Assembly (NCBI RefSeq): GCF_013364215.1
Contig: NZ_CP054923.1
Span: 186,001 to 250,000 of the forward strand
DNA length: 64,000 bases
From: Verrucosispora sp. NA02020
Lineage (GTDB): Bacteria; Actinomycetota; Actinomycetes; Mycobacteriales; Micromonosporaceae
Direction of reading: 5' to 3'
Made by a program: the position numbers and the translations under genes. The notes under the pieces are model-generated. The model saw only the letters and a list, made by a program, of their open reading frames with translations, did no database searches and was not told where the DNA came from. Positions 16,592 through 25,859 of the stretch are shown piece by piece (position 1 is the stretch's first letter; the number at the start of each line of letters is the position of its first letter).

Positions 16592-16625
16592 AGAGCCGTG
16601 GACCTTCCGGTCCACGGCTCTTTCT
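16592..16625. terminator. Bidirectional intrinsic terminator
   Basis: AGAGCCGTGGACC (16592-16604) pairs perfectly with 16609-16621 around a TTCC loop, followed by TTTCT. It lies between the converging comB-like gene and the Gly-Tyr-Gln-rich membrane protein. Confidence 0.85.
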
Positions 16626-16666
16626 CGTCGGTGCCTCCGCGTCAGCGGGATACGAGGTCCGGGTGG

Positions 16667-18898
16667 TCAGTCGTCCATCCAGTCCAGCCGGCGACCGCCC
16701 CGCTCCTGTCCCGGGCCGTCCGGCCGACCGCGACCGCTCTGCGCCGGATCGCTGTGGTAGCCGCCACCCTGTTGCTGCTGCTCGTAGTCGTTGTCGTAGC
16801 CACCGCGCTGGCGTGGCGGTTCCTGGCCGTAGCCGCCGCCCTGGCCGTAGCCGCCCTGCTCGTAGGCGTTGTCGTAGCCGCCGCGCTGCTGCGGTGGTTC
16901 CTGGCCGTAGCCGCCGCCCTGGCCGTAGCCACCCGGGGCGTAACCGGTGGGCTCGTTGTAGTTGTCGTAGCCGCCGCGCTGCTGCGGTGGTTCCTGGCCG
17001 TAACCGGCGCCCTGGCCGTAGCCGCCGGTCGGCTCCGCGCCGTGACCGTAGCCGCCGGTCGGCTCACCCCGGCCGTAGCCACGGGTGGCGTCGCCGCCCT
17101 GACCGTAACCGCCGGTCGGGTCTTCCTGGCCGTAGCCCCGGGGGGTGTCACCGCCGCCCTGGCCGTAACCGCCGGGCCCGCCCTGGCCGTAACCGCCGGT
17201 CGGGTCGCCCTGGCCGTAGCCTCGGGTGGCGTCGCCGCCCTGGCCGTAGCCACCGGGCTCGCCCTGGCCGTAGCCGGCACCACCGGGCTCGCCGCGACCG
17301 TAGCCACCAGGCTCGGGCTGGCCGTAACCCTGGCCGCCCTCCGGCTGGTAGACGCCGGTCGCGTACGGGTCGGCAGGCGCCGGGTAACGGGTGTCGTCGC
17401 CCTGGTAGCGGCCGGTCGGCTCGTCGTACCGCTCGCCGTAGCCGGCGGCACCACCGGCACCGGCCGGCGGGTACTCCGACCCACTGCCGCCCGCGCCGTA
17501 GTCACGACTGCCGTAGCCGCCACCCGAGGACGGGCTGGTGCCGTAGCCCCCGCCCGAGGAGGGTGCGTTGCCGTAGCCACCACCGGAGGACGGGGCGTTG
17601 CCGTAGCCCGGACCGCCGCCGTAGCCGCCGCCCTGCTCGTCGCCGTAACCGCCCGACCATGCCTGCTGCCCCGAACCGCCCGCCGCGCCGTACGGCTGCG
17701 GAGGCGCACCGTACGGGTCCGGCGGGACGTCGTCGACCACCGGCTGGTGCATCATCGTCGGCGCGTTGGCCAGGCCCGGACCGCCCACCATGGTCGGATC
17801 CGGAGCGGAGCCGACCCGGTTCACCACCCGGGTCTGGTCGTCCGCCCCGGCGAACGAGCCACGGGCTGCGGGAACCGCACCGGCCGGTGCCCCGGCGACG
17901 GGCTCACCGTCGGGATCGGGGTCCTCGTTCTCCTTGCGCTTCATCCAGAGCAGCACGATCGTGCCGACACCGATCGCCACGAAGAGCCCGCCGAGCAGGA
18001 TCAGCAGCCAGTTGCCGAAGCCGCCGGAGCTCTCGTTGCCGGCCGGGGCCTGGGCGGCGGGAGCGTCGCCGGGAGGCGCGTCCGTCTCGTCGGTGGCGTC
18101 GTCCGCGAACGGGTCCTCGGTCGGCTCCGCCGACACACTCTCCGAGGGGGTGGCGCTCGGGCTGGCCGAGGTCTCGATGGCGAGGGTGATCCGTCGCCCG
18201 GTGATCTGCTGGCCGGCGTTGGCGGTGAAGCTCACCGTGGCCCGGATGTCGTCCTTGCTCGCGCCGATGTCGACCCGGCCGGGCGCGATCGGGTTGCCGC
18301 TGTTGCCGGTGAAGCGGAAGTTGCCGTTGCCGTCGCTGGTGGTGTCCCGCTGACGGCCGGCGCTGTCCACCAGCAGCACGTACGCGTTCGGCACCCCGTC
18401 ACCGGAGCGCGCCACGACCTTGCCCGCGATGGAGCGCACTGTCTGCGGCGCCTGGGAGGTGGGCGCGGGGTTGGGCCCGCGCACCGTCATGTCGCGCTCG
18501 TCGCCGCCCTGGTCGCCGCCGGCCCGGGCGGAGACCCGCACCTTGCCGGAACGCTCCTGACCGGCCGCCACGTCGCCCGCGACCAGGTTGACCGTGATCG
18601 AGACCTCTTCGTTGGGCCCGACCACGCGCGCGGGGATGTTGCAGTCGCCCTGGCAGCTCAGCCCGTTGAAGACGTTGACGGAGATGTTGAACGGAGTCGG
18701 CAGCTCGTTGTTGTTCTTGACGCGGAACGTCATCGACGTCTGCTGTCCGGACTGGAGAGTGCCGTTCGGCAGGTTGGTGATCTGGACGTCCGGGTTCGCG
18801 GCGAGTGCGGGTGTGGCGGGGACGGCGAGCAGGGCACCGACAATCAGCGCCACGACCACACCGGCCCGCTTTTGCCAGGCTCGTCGGTGTGTTGACAC
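16667..18898 (-). CDS. Exported membrane protein with cytoplasmic Gly-Tyr-Gly-Gln-rich tail
   Basis: 743 residues with GTG start 18896-18898, about 8 bases after GGAAGG (an ATG at 18958 is open but lacks a ribosome site). Residues 1-33 are a signal peptide ending ATPALA. Residues 34-155 look like extracellular beta-sandwich. About 155-235 is a carboxypeptidase-regulatory/Cna-B-like domain (GKVVARSGDGVPNAYVLLVD). A Pro/Glu/Ser linker leads to one transmembrane helix (292-317), followed by WMKRKE. The cytoplasmic rest, from about 415, is low complexity with 14 GYGQ units, tandem EPPQQRGGYDN blocks and GYGNAPSSGG repeats, similar in composition to prion-like tails such as FUS. Function unknown; it may form a condensed or scaffold layer at the membrane. 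Confidence 0.8.
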   Translation of the reverse strand: MSTHRRAWQKRAGVVVALIVGALLAVPATPALAANPDVQITNLPNGTLQSGQQTSMTFRVKNNNELPTPFNISVNVFNGLSCQGDCNIPARVVGPNEEVSITVNLVAGDVAAGQERSGKVRVSARAGGDQGGDERDMTVRGPNPAPTSQAPQTVRSIAGKVVARSGDGVPNAYVLLVDSAGRQRDTTSDGNGNFRFTGNSGNPIAPGRVDIGASKDDIRATVSFTANAGQQITGRRITLAIETSASPSATPSESVSAEPTEDPFADDATDETDAPPGDAPAAQAPAGNESSGGFGNWLLILLGGLFVAIGVGTIVLLWMKRKENEDPDPDGEPVAGAPAGAVPAARGSFAGADDQTRVVNRVGSAPDPTMVGGPGLANAPTMMHQPVVDDVPPDPYGAPPQPYGAAGGSGQQAWSGGYGDEQGGGYGGGPGYGNAPSSGGGYGNAPSSGGGYGTSPSSGGGYGSRDYGAGGSGSEYPPAGAGGAAGYGERYDEPTGRYQGDDTRYPAPADPYATGVYQPEGGQGYGQPEPGGYGRGEPGGAGYGQGEPGGYGQGGDATRGYGQGDPTGGYGQGGPGGYGQGGGDTPRGYGQEDPTGGYGQGGDATRGYGRGEPTGGYGHGAEPTGGYGQGAGYGQEPPQQRGGYDNYNEPTGYAPGGYGQGGGYGQEPPQQRGGYDNAYEQGGYGQGGGYGQEPPRQRGGYDNDYEQQQQGGGYHSDPAQSGRGRPDGPGQERGGRRLDWMDD

Positions 18899-19057
18899 GT
18901 CCACCGCCTTCCGGACTGACCTCCTCGTACCGGCGAGCGCCGGCCGAAGGAACATCACGGTACGAATACGCCGTCGGCAACTATGCCTTGTCGGGTCGGA
19001 TCGGCGCGACCCAGGGCCATCGTGACGCGCCGGGCGACCGCGCCGTATCGTCCCGTC

Positions 19058-19420
19058 GTGTCCTCTCCGTACATTAAGTCCGCTGCGGTGGCCGCAGTGT
19101 TGTCGGCGCTCGACGAGGGGCGCGCGCCCGAACGGCCGGTGCTTCGTGCGGCGGTCAGGGCCCTACTGGCCACCCTCGCGGAGCGTGCCCCCGGCCGATC
19201 GGTGGAGGTGCGTGTCCCACCTTACGGTGCAGTTCAGTGCGTTCCGGGGCCACGACACACCCGCGGTACTCCGCCGAACACGGTGGAGATGGATCCGCAG
19301 ACATGGGTCCTTCTCGCCACCGGACGGCTCGACTGGGAGTGGGTCGTCACGGAGGGTCGCGTACGGGCGAGTGGCGCGCGAGCGGATCTGTCCGCGTACC
19401 TGCCGCTCGAACTGGAGTGA
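19058..19420 (+). CDS. Sterol-carrier-like small actinobacterial protein
   Basis: 120 residues from GTG 19058 (a GTG at 19022 is in frame). Residues about 55-120 ([21 protein letters not shown], then [19 protein letters not shown], then ADLSAYLPL) resemble the bacterial SCP2-like/sterol carrier family proteins found next to purF in actinobacteria. It may bind a lipid, but no partner is visible. It lies 163 bases upstream of purF on the same strand. Confidence 0.65.
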   Translation: MSSPYIKSAAVAAVLSALDEGRAPERPVLRAAVRALLATLAERAPGRSVEVRVPPYGAVQCVPGPRHTRGTPPNTVEMDPQTWVLLATGRLDWEWVVTEGRVRASGARADLSAYLPLELE

Positions 19421-19583
19421 CGCGTGTGGCGCGATGACACTACGCCGCATCAGTGTGACTGTATGTGGCGACATGGATTCGCGTACACTGTCAGGCGACG
19501 ACAGTGTGGTTCCGGCCGATGCAGCGCGGAGCGGCCCCGGTGGCTCCGACAGGCCAGTCCAGACCAGCAAGAGGGAGCGGCAG

Positions 19584-21137
19584 GTGCCCCGAGGCGACGG
19601 CCGGCTGAGCCACGACCTTGATCCCCAACGACCAGGCCCCCAGGACGCGTGTGGCGTCTTCGGTGTCTGGGCGCCGGGGGAAGAGGTCGCCAACCTGACC
19701 TACTTCGGGCTGTACGCGTTGCAGCACCGTGGGCAGGAAGCGGCCGGGATAGCGGTCAGCGACGGCTCCGGCGTGGTGGTTTACAAGGATCTCGGCCTGG
19801 TCGCCCAGGTCTTCGACGAGCCGACGTTGGCGAGCCTGCGCGGGCACGTCGCCATCGGCCACACCCGATACTCGACCACCGGTGCCTCGACCTGGGAGAA
19901 CGCCCAGCCGACCATCCGGGCCACCAGCTCGGGCACCACGATCGCGCTGGCGCACAACGGCAACCTGGTCAACACCGCCGATCTCCAGCGTGAGGTCGCC
20001 GAGCGTGGCCTGGGCACCGACGGCTCGACCAACGACACCTCGCTGGTCACCATGCTGCTGGCCAGTCGCCCGGATCTCTCCGTCGAGGCCGCCGCGCTGG
20101 AGGTGCTGCCGCAGTTGCGGGGCGCGTTCAGCTTCGCCTTCATGGACGAGACCACGCTGTACGCCGCCCGGGACCCGCACGGCGTGCGTCCGCTGGTGCT
20201 CGGCCGCCTGGAGCGGGGCTGGGTGGTGGCCAGCGAGACGGCGGCGCTGGACATCGTCGGCGCGAGCGTGGTCCGCGAGGTCGAGCCCGGTGAGTTGATC
20301 GCGATCGACGCCGAGGGGCTGCGCTCCAACCGGTTCGCCGCGCCCGAGCCCAAGGGCTGTCTCTTCGAGTACGTCTACATCGCCCGCCCGGACGCCACCA
20401 TCGCCGGACGCAACGTGCACTCGGCACGGGTGCAGATCGGCCGCCAGTTGGCCAAGGAGCACCCGGTCGAGGCGGACATGGTCATCCCGGTGCCCGAGTC
20501 GGGCACGCCGGCCGCCATCGGCTACGCCGAGGAGTCCGGCATCACCTACGGCGCCGGCCTGATGAAGAACCCGTACGTCGGTCGTACCTTCATCCAGCCG
20601 TCGCAGACCCTGCGTCAACTCGGCATCCGACTCAAGCTCAACCCGCTGCGCGAGAACGTACGCGGCAAGCGCCTGGTCGTGGTCGACGACTCGATCGTGC
20701 GGGGTAACACCCAGCGCGCGATCGTCCGGATGCTCCGCGAGGCCGGCGCGGTGGAGGTGCACGTCCGCATCTCCTCACCGCCGGTCTCCTGGCCCTGTTT
20801 CTACGGCATCGACTTCGCCACCCGCGCCGAGCTGCTCGCCAACGGCCTCGACAACGAGGGCATCCGGCGTTCCATCGGCGCTGACACGTTGGGCTACGTC
20901 TCGCTGCCCGGTCTGATCGCCGCGACCGAGCAGCCGAAGACCCGGCTGTGCCGGGCCTGCTTCGACGGGGAGTACCCGATCGAGTTGCCCGTCGGGAACC
21001 TGATCGGCAAGCACGTGCTCGAAGGGATCAGCCGCCGGGTCGCGAACCGCGTCGACGACGACGTCGACACCGGTGAGCAGGCCGGCACGACGCCCCGCAC
21101 CGACGTGACGATGTCGGCGACCACACACCGCCCGTAG
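19584..21137 (+). CDS. purF: Amidophosphoribosyltransferase
   Basis: 517 residues from GTG 19584 with GGGAG about 6 bases before; an ATG at 19472 is in frame. The N-terminal nucleophile is in DACGVFGVW (Cys23), so residues 1-22 are a propeptide. PRPP-binding motif LVVVDDSIVRGNT, glutaminase core with HRGQEAAGIAV, and three Cys regions (CLFEY, PCFYG, CRACF) typical of 4Fe-4S PurF. It makes phosphoribosylamine, the committed step of purine synthesis. Followed 64 bases on by purM. Confidence 0.95.
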   Translation: MPRGDGRLSHDLDPQRPGPQDACGVFGVWAPGEEVANLTYFGLYALQHRGQEAAGIAVSDGSGVVVYKDLGLVAQVFDEPTLASLRGHVAIGHTRYSTTGASTWENAQPTIRATSSGTTIALAHNGNLVNTADLQREVAERGLGTDGSTNDTSLVTMLLASRPDLSVEAAALEVLPQLRGAFSFAFMDETTLYAARDPHGVRPLVLGRLERGWVVASETAALDIVGASVVREVEPGELIAIDAEGLRSNRFAAPEPKGCLFEYVYIARPDATIAGRNVHSARVQIGRQLAKEHPVEADMVIPVPESGTPAAIGYAEESGITYGAGLMKNPYVGRTFIQPSQTLRQLGIRLKLNPLRENVRGKRLVVVDDSIVRGNTQRAIVRMLREAGAVEVHVRISSPPVSWPCFYGIDFATRAELLANGLDNEGIRRSIGADTLGYVSLPGLIAATEQPKTRLCRACFDGEYPIELPVGNLIGKHVLEGISRRVANRVDDDVDTGEQAGTTPRTDVTMSATTHRP

Positions 21138-21201
21138 CACCATCCGGCTGCGGCGCCGGTCACCGCCGACGCGGCCGCCGAGAACCACTAAGGGGAGAAC
21201 C

Positions 21202-22353
21202 GTGACGCACGTGTCCGAGCGCAGCGGCGCAGGAAGCAGCCCGACCGGCGGCGGCGACCGTCAGTCCTGGACGGCCGGCACCGGCCGCCCCGCTCGCAAA
21301 CGTTCCGTCTCGTACGCGGACGCCGGCGTGTCGATCGAGGCGGGCGACCGCGCGGTCGAGCTGCTCAAGTCCAAGGTCAAGCAGACCCGACGGCCGGAGG
21401 TGATGGGCGACCTCGGCGGCTTCGCCGGCCTGTTCCGGCTGGACACCACGAAGTACAAGAACCCGATCCTGGCCTCCTCCACGGACGGCGTCGGCACCAA
21501 GCTGGTGATCGCGCAGCAGCTGGACATCCACGACACGGTCGGCATCGACCTGGTCGCGATGGTCGTCGACGACCTGGTGGCCTGCGGCGCCGAGCCGCTG
21601 TTCCTGCTGGACTACATCGCCACCGGTGAGGTCGTGCCGGACCGGGTCGCCGAGATCGGCGCCGGTATCGCCGACGGTTGCCGGTACGCGGGCTGCGCGC
21701 TGCTCGGTGGGGAGACCGCCGAGCACCCGGGTGTGCTCCGCCCCGACGAGTACGACATCTCGGCCACCGGCGTGGGCGTGGTGGAGGAGAGCGAACTCCT
21801 CAGCCCGGAGCGGGTCGAGGTGGGTGACGTGGTGATCGCCATGCGCTCGTCCGGCCTGCACTCCAACGGCTACTCCCTGGTCCGGCACGTGCTGCTGGGC
21901 GCCGGCCGGATGCGGCTGGACGTGGTGATTGACGACTTCGGCCGGCAGCGCACCCTCGGCGAGGAGCTGCTGACCCCGACCAAGATCTACGCGCAGGACT
22001 GCCTCAAGCTGATCGCCGAGGCGGAGGTGCGGTCGCTGGCCCACGTCACCGGCGGTGGCATCCCCGGCAACCTGGTGCGCATCCTGCCCGAGCACGTGGA
22101 CGCGGTGGTCAACCGCTCCACCTGGAAGCCGCAACCGATCTTCGACCTGATCCAGTCCAAGGGGCGGATCGACGACCCGGAGATGGAGGCGACCTTCAAC
22201 ATGGGCGTCGGCATGTTCGCGATCGTCTCGGCCGAGGACGCCGACCGCGCGCTGGCCACGCTGACCGGTCGCGGGGTGGACGCGTGGCAGGCCGGCGAGA
22301 TCATCGAGGGCACCGGTGAGGTGCAGATGATCGGACAGCACACTCGCGGCTGA
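21202..22353 (+). CDS. purM: Phosphoribosylformylglycinamidine cyclo-ligase (AIR synthetase)
   Basis: 383 residues, GTG start 21202 after AAGGGGAGAACC. Residues 1-35 are extra and disordered. PurM motifs are SYADAGVSIEAGDRAVE, SSTDGVGTKL and GGETAEHPGVL. It converts FGAM to AIR with ATP. Located after purF, as is common in actinobacteria. Confidence 0.95.
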   Translation: MTHVSERSGAGSSPTGGGDRQSWTAGTGRPARKRSVSYADAGVSIEAGDRAVELLKSKVKQTRRPEVMGDLGGFAGLFRLDTTKYKNPILASSTDGVGTKLVIAQQLDIHDTVGIDLVAMVVDDLVACGAEPLFLLDYIATGEVVPDRVAEIGAGIADGCRYAGCALLGGETAEHPGVLRPDEYDISATGVGVVEESELLSPERVEVGDVVIAMRSSGLHSNGYSLVRHVLLGAGRMRLDVVIDDFGRQRTLGEELLTPTKIYAQDCLKLIAEAEVRSLAHVTGGGIPGNLVRILPEHVDAVVNRSTWKPQPIFDLIQSKGRIDDPEMEATFNMGVGMFAIVSAEDADRALATLTGRGVDAWQAGEIIEGTGEVQMIGQHTRG

Positions 22354-22514
22354 TCATCTGACACCGATCGTCCAACCACCTGGTCAGGGGTTCACCCAAG
22401 TGGCCGTCGCGGCCTAGCCTTAGAGGCTGCTTCGCCTTTGAGGCGCTGCTTCGGAAGCTGTGGGTGCGCCAGTGCCGTGGTGTGCCCGGTAGCCGTCAAC
22501 CGGTGAGGAGGGCG

Positions 22515-23663
22515 ATGGCTGCACGGGGACGGTCGTTGCGGGGGATGCGGGGTCTGGCCGGCGTCCCGTCGTACGTCGTGATGCAGCCCACCACCCTCTG
22601 CAATCTGGATTGCGCGTACTGCTATCTGCCGTTGCGCGCGGCGGACCGGCGGATGCCGGTGGCGGTGGCGGAGGCGGTGGCCGCCTCGGTGAACCCGTGG
22701 GCCGCCTCCGGGCGGTTCTCGGTGGTCTGGCACGGCGGGGAGCCGCTCGCGGCGGGCCGGGAGCGACTGGCGGCGCTGATGGCGCCGTTCGCCGCCGAGG
22801 TGGAACACCATGTGCAGACCAACGCCACGCTGATCGACGACGCGTGGTGCGAGTTCTTCGTGACGCACCGGATCCGCGTCAGCGTCAGCGTGGACGGGCC
22901 CCGGGCGCGTAACGGGGACCGGGTCACCCGGGCCGGTCATCCGGCGTACGACCGGATCGTGCGGGGTGTGGCGACGTTGCGCCGGCACGACCTGCCGTTC
23001 TCGGCGCTGGCCGTGGTGAACGACCCGTCGCCGGAGCGGGCGGCGGAGTTGTACGCCTACTTCCTCGACCTCGGGTGCGAGGTGCTCGGGGTCAACATCG
23101 AGGAGACCGAGGGCGTCAACACCCGTGACAACGCTCACGACGCCGCCGCGGTGACCGGTTTCTGGGCCGAGCTGGTCGCGGCCTGGCGACGCGAGCCACG
23201 GATCCACCTGCGGGAGGTCGAGTGGTCGCTGCGGTACGCCGCCGCGGTCCTGGACGGCACGGCGGACGACCTGTTGCCGGCCAGTCTCGACCCGATCCCC
23301 ACCGTGGCGCACGACGGCGCGGTGGTCGTGCTCTCACCGGAGCTGGCCGGATTCACCGATCCGCGCCACGGCGACTTCAGCAGCGGGAACGTCCTGGCCA
23401 CACCGTTGCACTCGATTCTCGCCGGTGCGGCCGGCACGGGCTGGGTCGGTGAGTTCCTGAGCGGGGTGGAGGCCTGCCGCTCGTCCTGCCCGTACTTCGG
23501 TTTCTGTGGCGGAGGCCACGCGGCCAACCGCTACTTCGAGCTGGGCCGTTTCGACGGTACGGAGACCGAGCACTGCCGCAACAGCAAGATCCGCCTACTG
23601 GAGGGAGTGTTGGATCATGCCCGAGACCACAGGTCACCGGGAGCCCGAGCGGGTGACGGGTAA
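22515..23663 (+). CDS. amcB: Radical SAM/SPASM peptide maturase (AmcB-like)
   Basis: 382 residues from ATG 22515, with GAGGAGGG just upstream (spacing short; upstream in-frame starts exist). The radical SAM cluster is C29-x3-C33-x2-C36 in CNLDCAYCYLP, with VVWHGGEPL typical of peptide maturases. The C-terminal SPASM region carries Cys in EACRSSCPYFGFCGGG and EHC for auxiliary clusters. It ends over the first 47 bases of a small gene whose product has an aromatic-x-Asn-rich tail, so it most likely forms cyclophane cross-links between aromatic rings and neighbouring residues. The amc assignment rests on my memory of that family's precursor; no search was run. Confidence 0.8.
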   Translation: MAARGRSLRGMRGLAGVPSYVVMQPTTLCNLDCAYCYLPLRAADRRMPVAVAEAVAASVNPWAASGRFSVVWHGGEPLAAGRERLAALMAPFAAEVEHHVQTNATLIDDAWCEFFVTHRIRVSVSVDGPRARNGDRVTRAGHPAYDRIVRGVATLRRHDLPFSALAVVNDPSPERAAELYAYFLDLGCEVLGVNIEETEGVNTRDNAHDAAAVTGFWAELVAAWRREPRIHLREVEWSLRYAAAVLDGTADDLLPASLDPIPTVAHDGAVVVLSPELAGFTDPRHGDFSSGNVLATPLHSILAGAAGTGWVGEFLSGVEACRSSCPYFGFCGGGHAANRYFELGRFDGTETEHCRNSKIRLLEGVLDHARDHRSPGARAGDG

Positions 23664-23853
23664 CGAGGCCGACCGGGTCACCGACCGGGTGCGGGAGGCC
23701 GCTGCCGGGCTCACCGCACTGCTCCAGGAGGCGGAGGCCGCACGACGGCTACGAGCGGAGGTGACGGGCGGCGACGGGGCGAGCGCGGTCTGCGCCTGGA
23801 ACCACTTCGAGAACATCCCGACGTTCTACAACTGGAACAACCGGCCTCGCTGA
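23617..23853 (+). CDS. amcA: Ribosomal peptide precursor with aromatic-x-Asn core (AmcA-like)
   Basis: 78 residues from ATG 23617, inside the end of the maturase gene (47-bp overlap). Residues 1-56 are a charged helical leader rich in Arg/Glu/Ala. The core starts about residue 58, with four three-residue aromatic units: W61-N-H, F64-E-N, F70-Y-N and W73-N-N, ending RPR. These are the expected sites for three-residue cyclophanes. The gene is followed by a strong hairpin (23868). No transporter or protease gene is adjacent, so export and leader removal must be supplied elsewhere. Confidence 0.75.
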   Translation: MPETTGHREPERVTGNEADRVTDRVREAAAGLTALLQEAEAARRLRAEVTGGDGASAVCAWNHFENIPTFYNWNNRPR

Positions 23854-23867
23854 CCGGCCGGAGTCGA

Positions 23868-23910
23868 GGGCCCGCCACGTTCCCGGATTACCTCCGGGCG
23901 TGGCAGGCCC
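23868..23910 (+). terminator. Terminator-like hairpin after amcA
   Basis: GGGCCCGCCACG at 23868-23879 pairs with CGTGGCAGGCCC ending at 23910 with one C-A mismatch; the inner CCCGG/CCGGG stem extends it. No strong T-run follows. Confidence 0.65.
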
Positions 23911-23995
23911 TTGAGCGTCGGGTGGTACGCCGCCGCGTGCCGGGCACATACGTGAGCACGCGGGGAGTTACCGCGTGCTCGGATGTGACCGGGGG

Positions 23996-24205
23996 TCAGC
24001 GGGTGGGACGGACCCAGGTGTCCGGGTCGTCCTCGGCGTGGTCCTCATCATCGTCGACGTACTCTTTGTCGTCGTCGAAATGGTGGTCCGACTTGCCGCT
24101 GCCGCCGAGTTCTCGCTGCAAGGCGGCGAGGTCGGTGTTCGGGGAGTGATACTTCAGCTCCCGGGCCACCTTTGTCTGCTTGGCCTTAGCACGGCCGCGC
24201 CCCAT
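23996..24205 (-). CDS. DUF3073 family protein
   Basis: 69 residues from ATG 24203-24205 with GAGGGGG 8 bases upstream (a longer upstream frame is unlikely). MGRGRAKAKQTKVARELKY followed by PNTDLAALQRELG is the DUF3073 signature of actinobacteria. The N-terminus is very basic and the C-terminal half is acidic (SDHHFDDDKEYVDDDEDHAEDD), giving a two-charge protein. The family is conserved but uncharacterised. Confidence 0.9.
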   Translation of the reverse strand: MGRGRAKAKQTKVARELKYHSPNTDLAALQRELGGSGKSDHHFDDDKEYVDDDEDHAEDDPDTWVRPTR

Positions 24206-24502
24206 GGCTCGACCCCCTCGCACAGAATGCGGGGCAGCCCGAAGGCGGGCCCCGATGACGTCAGGCATCTCTCGTGGCTCTTACGGTACATGGGGATGCC
24301 ACCGTTCGGCACCTCGGGTTACCGCTGACCGCCGCCGCGCGTGGCGGTCAACCGGTCGTCACCCATTGTACCCGGTAAGGAGCGATGCCGGGAACGGTCC
24401 TGACACGGGGTAAAACTCCATGAACGCGTCGTATTTTCAGTTTAGCCGGATGCGCCCGTTAAGGGCGGGAGCAACGCGGCCCGCCCTCAACGTACGGCGA
24501 GG
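24206..24502. other. 297-bp region between DUF3073 gene and vdh
   Basis: Both flanking genes are on the minus strand, so this is the promoter area of DUF3073 and the 3' side of vdh. It contains a relatively A/T-rich stretch (24420-24450) compared with the surroundings, but I cannot assign a specific site. No RNA gene seen. Confidence 0.5.
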
Positions 24503-25585
24503 TCACCGCAGGTGGATCGCGCGCAGCCGGCCGATGTCGGCCATCCGCCGCTCCGCCAGCCGGTCGGCCGCCACGGCGGGCGGGACACCGTCGGTGTCGG
24601 CGAGCCGGAGGATCTCCCGCGTGGTGTCGAAGATGCGGGTCGCCCGCAGCTTGGCGCGGTCGAAGTCGAAGCCCTCGATCTCGTCCGCGACCTGGATCAC
24701 ACCACCGGCGTTCACCACGTAGTCCGGCGCGTAGAGGATGCCCCGGTCGGCGAGCAGCTTCTCCACGCCCGAGTGGGCGAGCTGGTTGTTCGCCGCACCG
24801 GCGACCACCTTCGCCCGCAGCGCGCCGACCGTGTCGTCGTCCAGGGCGCCGCCCAGGGCGCAGGGCGCGTACACGTCGATGTCGGCGGCGGCCAGCGCGG
24901 ACGCGTCCTCGACGAGCGTCACCTCGGGGTGGGTGGTCCGCGCCCAGTCCAGCGCGCGGGGGCTCACGTCGGTGGCCACCACCTCGGCGCCGTCCTCCAG
25001 CAGGTGACCGACCAGGTACTTGCCGACCTTGCCCAGGCCGGCCACACCGACCCGCCTGCCGTGCAGCGTGGGGACCCCCCAGACGTGCTCGGCCGCCGCG
25101 CGCATGCCCTGGAAGACGCCCCAGGCGGTGAGGATCGAGGAATCGCCGGCGCCGCCGTGCTCGACACTGCGGCCCGTGACGTACCGCGTCTCGCGGGCGA
25201 TGACGTCCATGTCCGGCACGTACGTGCCGACGTCGCAGGCGGTGTAGTAGCGCCCGCTCAGCGACTCCACGAAGCGGCCGTACGCGCGCAGCAGCGCCTC
25301 GCTCTTGATCTGCTCGGGGTCACCCCAGATGACCGCCTTGCCGCCACCCAGGTCCAGCCCGGCGAGAGCGTTCTTGTACGCCATGCCGCGGGACAGGTCG
25401 AGCACGTCGGCGAGGGCGGCCTCCTCGCTCGCGTACGGGTAGAAGCGGGTGCCACCCAGCGCCGGGCCGAGCGCGGTGGAGTAGATCCCGATGATCGCCT
25501 TCAGGCCGGTCTGCTTGTCCTGGCAGAACACGACCTGCTCGTGGCCCGTGGATCCCGGGTCGTCGGAAGTGGCGAATACGCCCAT
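24503..25585 (-). CDS. vdh: Valine (leucine/phenylalanine-type) dehydrogenase
   Basis: 360 residues from ATG 25583-25585. [14 protein letters not shown], then [17 protein letters not shown] with the catalytic Lys, a Rossmann GVAGLGKVG, and [12 protein letters not shown] all match the Glu/Leu/Phe/Val dehydrogenase family, closest by memory to Streptomyces Vdh. It oxidatively deaminates branched-chain amino acids with NAD, giving precursors for fatty acids and polyketides. It is a single-gene unit. Confidence 0.9.
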   Translation of the reverse strand: MGVFATSDDPGSTGHEQVVFCQDKQTGLKAIIGIYSTALGPALGGTRFYPYASEEAALADVLDLSRGMAYKNALAGLDLGGGKAVIWGDPEQIKSEALLRAYGRFVESLSGRYYTACDVGTYVPDMDVIARETRYVTGRSVEHGGAGDSSILTAWGVFQGMRAAAEHVWGVPTLHGRRVGVAGLGKVGKYLVGHLLEDGAEVVATDVSPRALDWARTTHPEVTLVEDASALAAADIDVYAPCALGGALDDDTVGALRAKVVAGAANNQLAHSGVEKLLADRGILYAPDYVVNAGGVIQVADEIEGFDFDRAKLRATRIFDTTREILRLADTDGVPPAVAADRLAERRMADIGRLRAIHLR

Positions 25586-25859
25586 GACTGGCTCCTGTGT
25601 CGGCGGGCGTCCTTGTGGGACGCGGACCTCGGTCGAGCCGGCGGGGATGCTGCCGGTGGTGCGAGCCTAGTATCGACGGGCGCTCCCCGGCCCCTCCCGG
25701 GCGTCCACGTCCCGCCCAGCGGGCGTACGCACCGGGCGTCCCGACGCCCGCGCCGTAGGGCGCGACGAGGGCGCCGGACCCCCGTTTCGGCTCGCCACGC
25801 GGTACCGGCCGGGTGACGCCGAGCAACGCTCGGCTTGCCGTTCGTGGGAGGATCGCGCC

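Noticed and set aside
16900..17400. Tandem DNA repeats that might be a minisatellite or CRISPR array.
   Set aside because: They are codons of the Gly-Tyr-Gly-Gln repeat in the minus-strand protein and are not evenly spaced with unique spacers.
16598..18895. A 765-codon plus-strand open frame opposite the GYGQ-rich protein.
   Set aside because: It encodes long hydrophobic Leu/Val/Ala repeats that mirror Gly-Tyr-Gly-Gln codons read backwards. The minus-strand frame has a signal peptide, membrane helix and a sensible start, so the other is a shadow.
23506..23616. A longer start for the precursor peptide at 23506.
   Set aside because: The extra codons read a shadow of the maturase frame without a leader pattern; the ATG at 23617 gives a normal leader.
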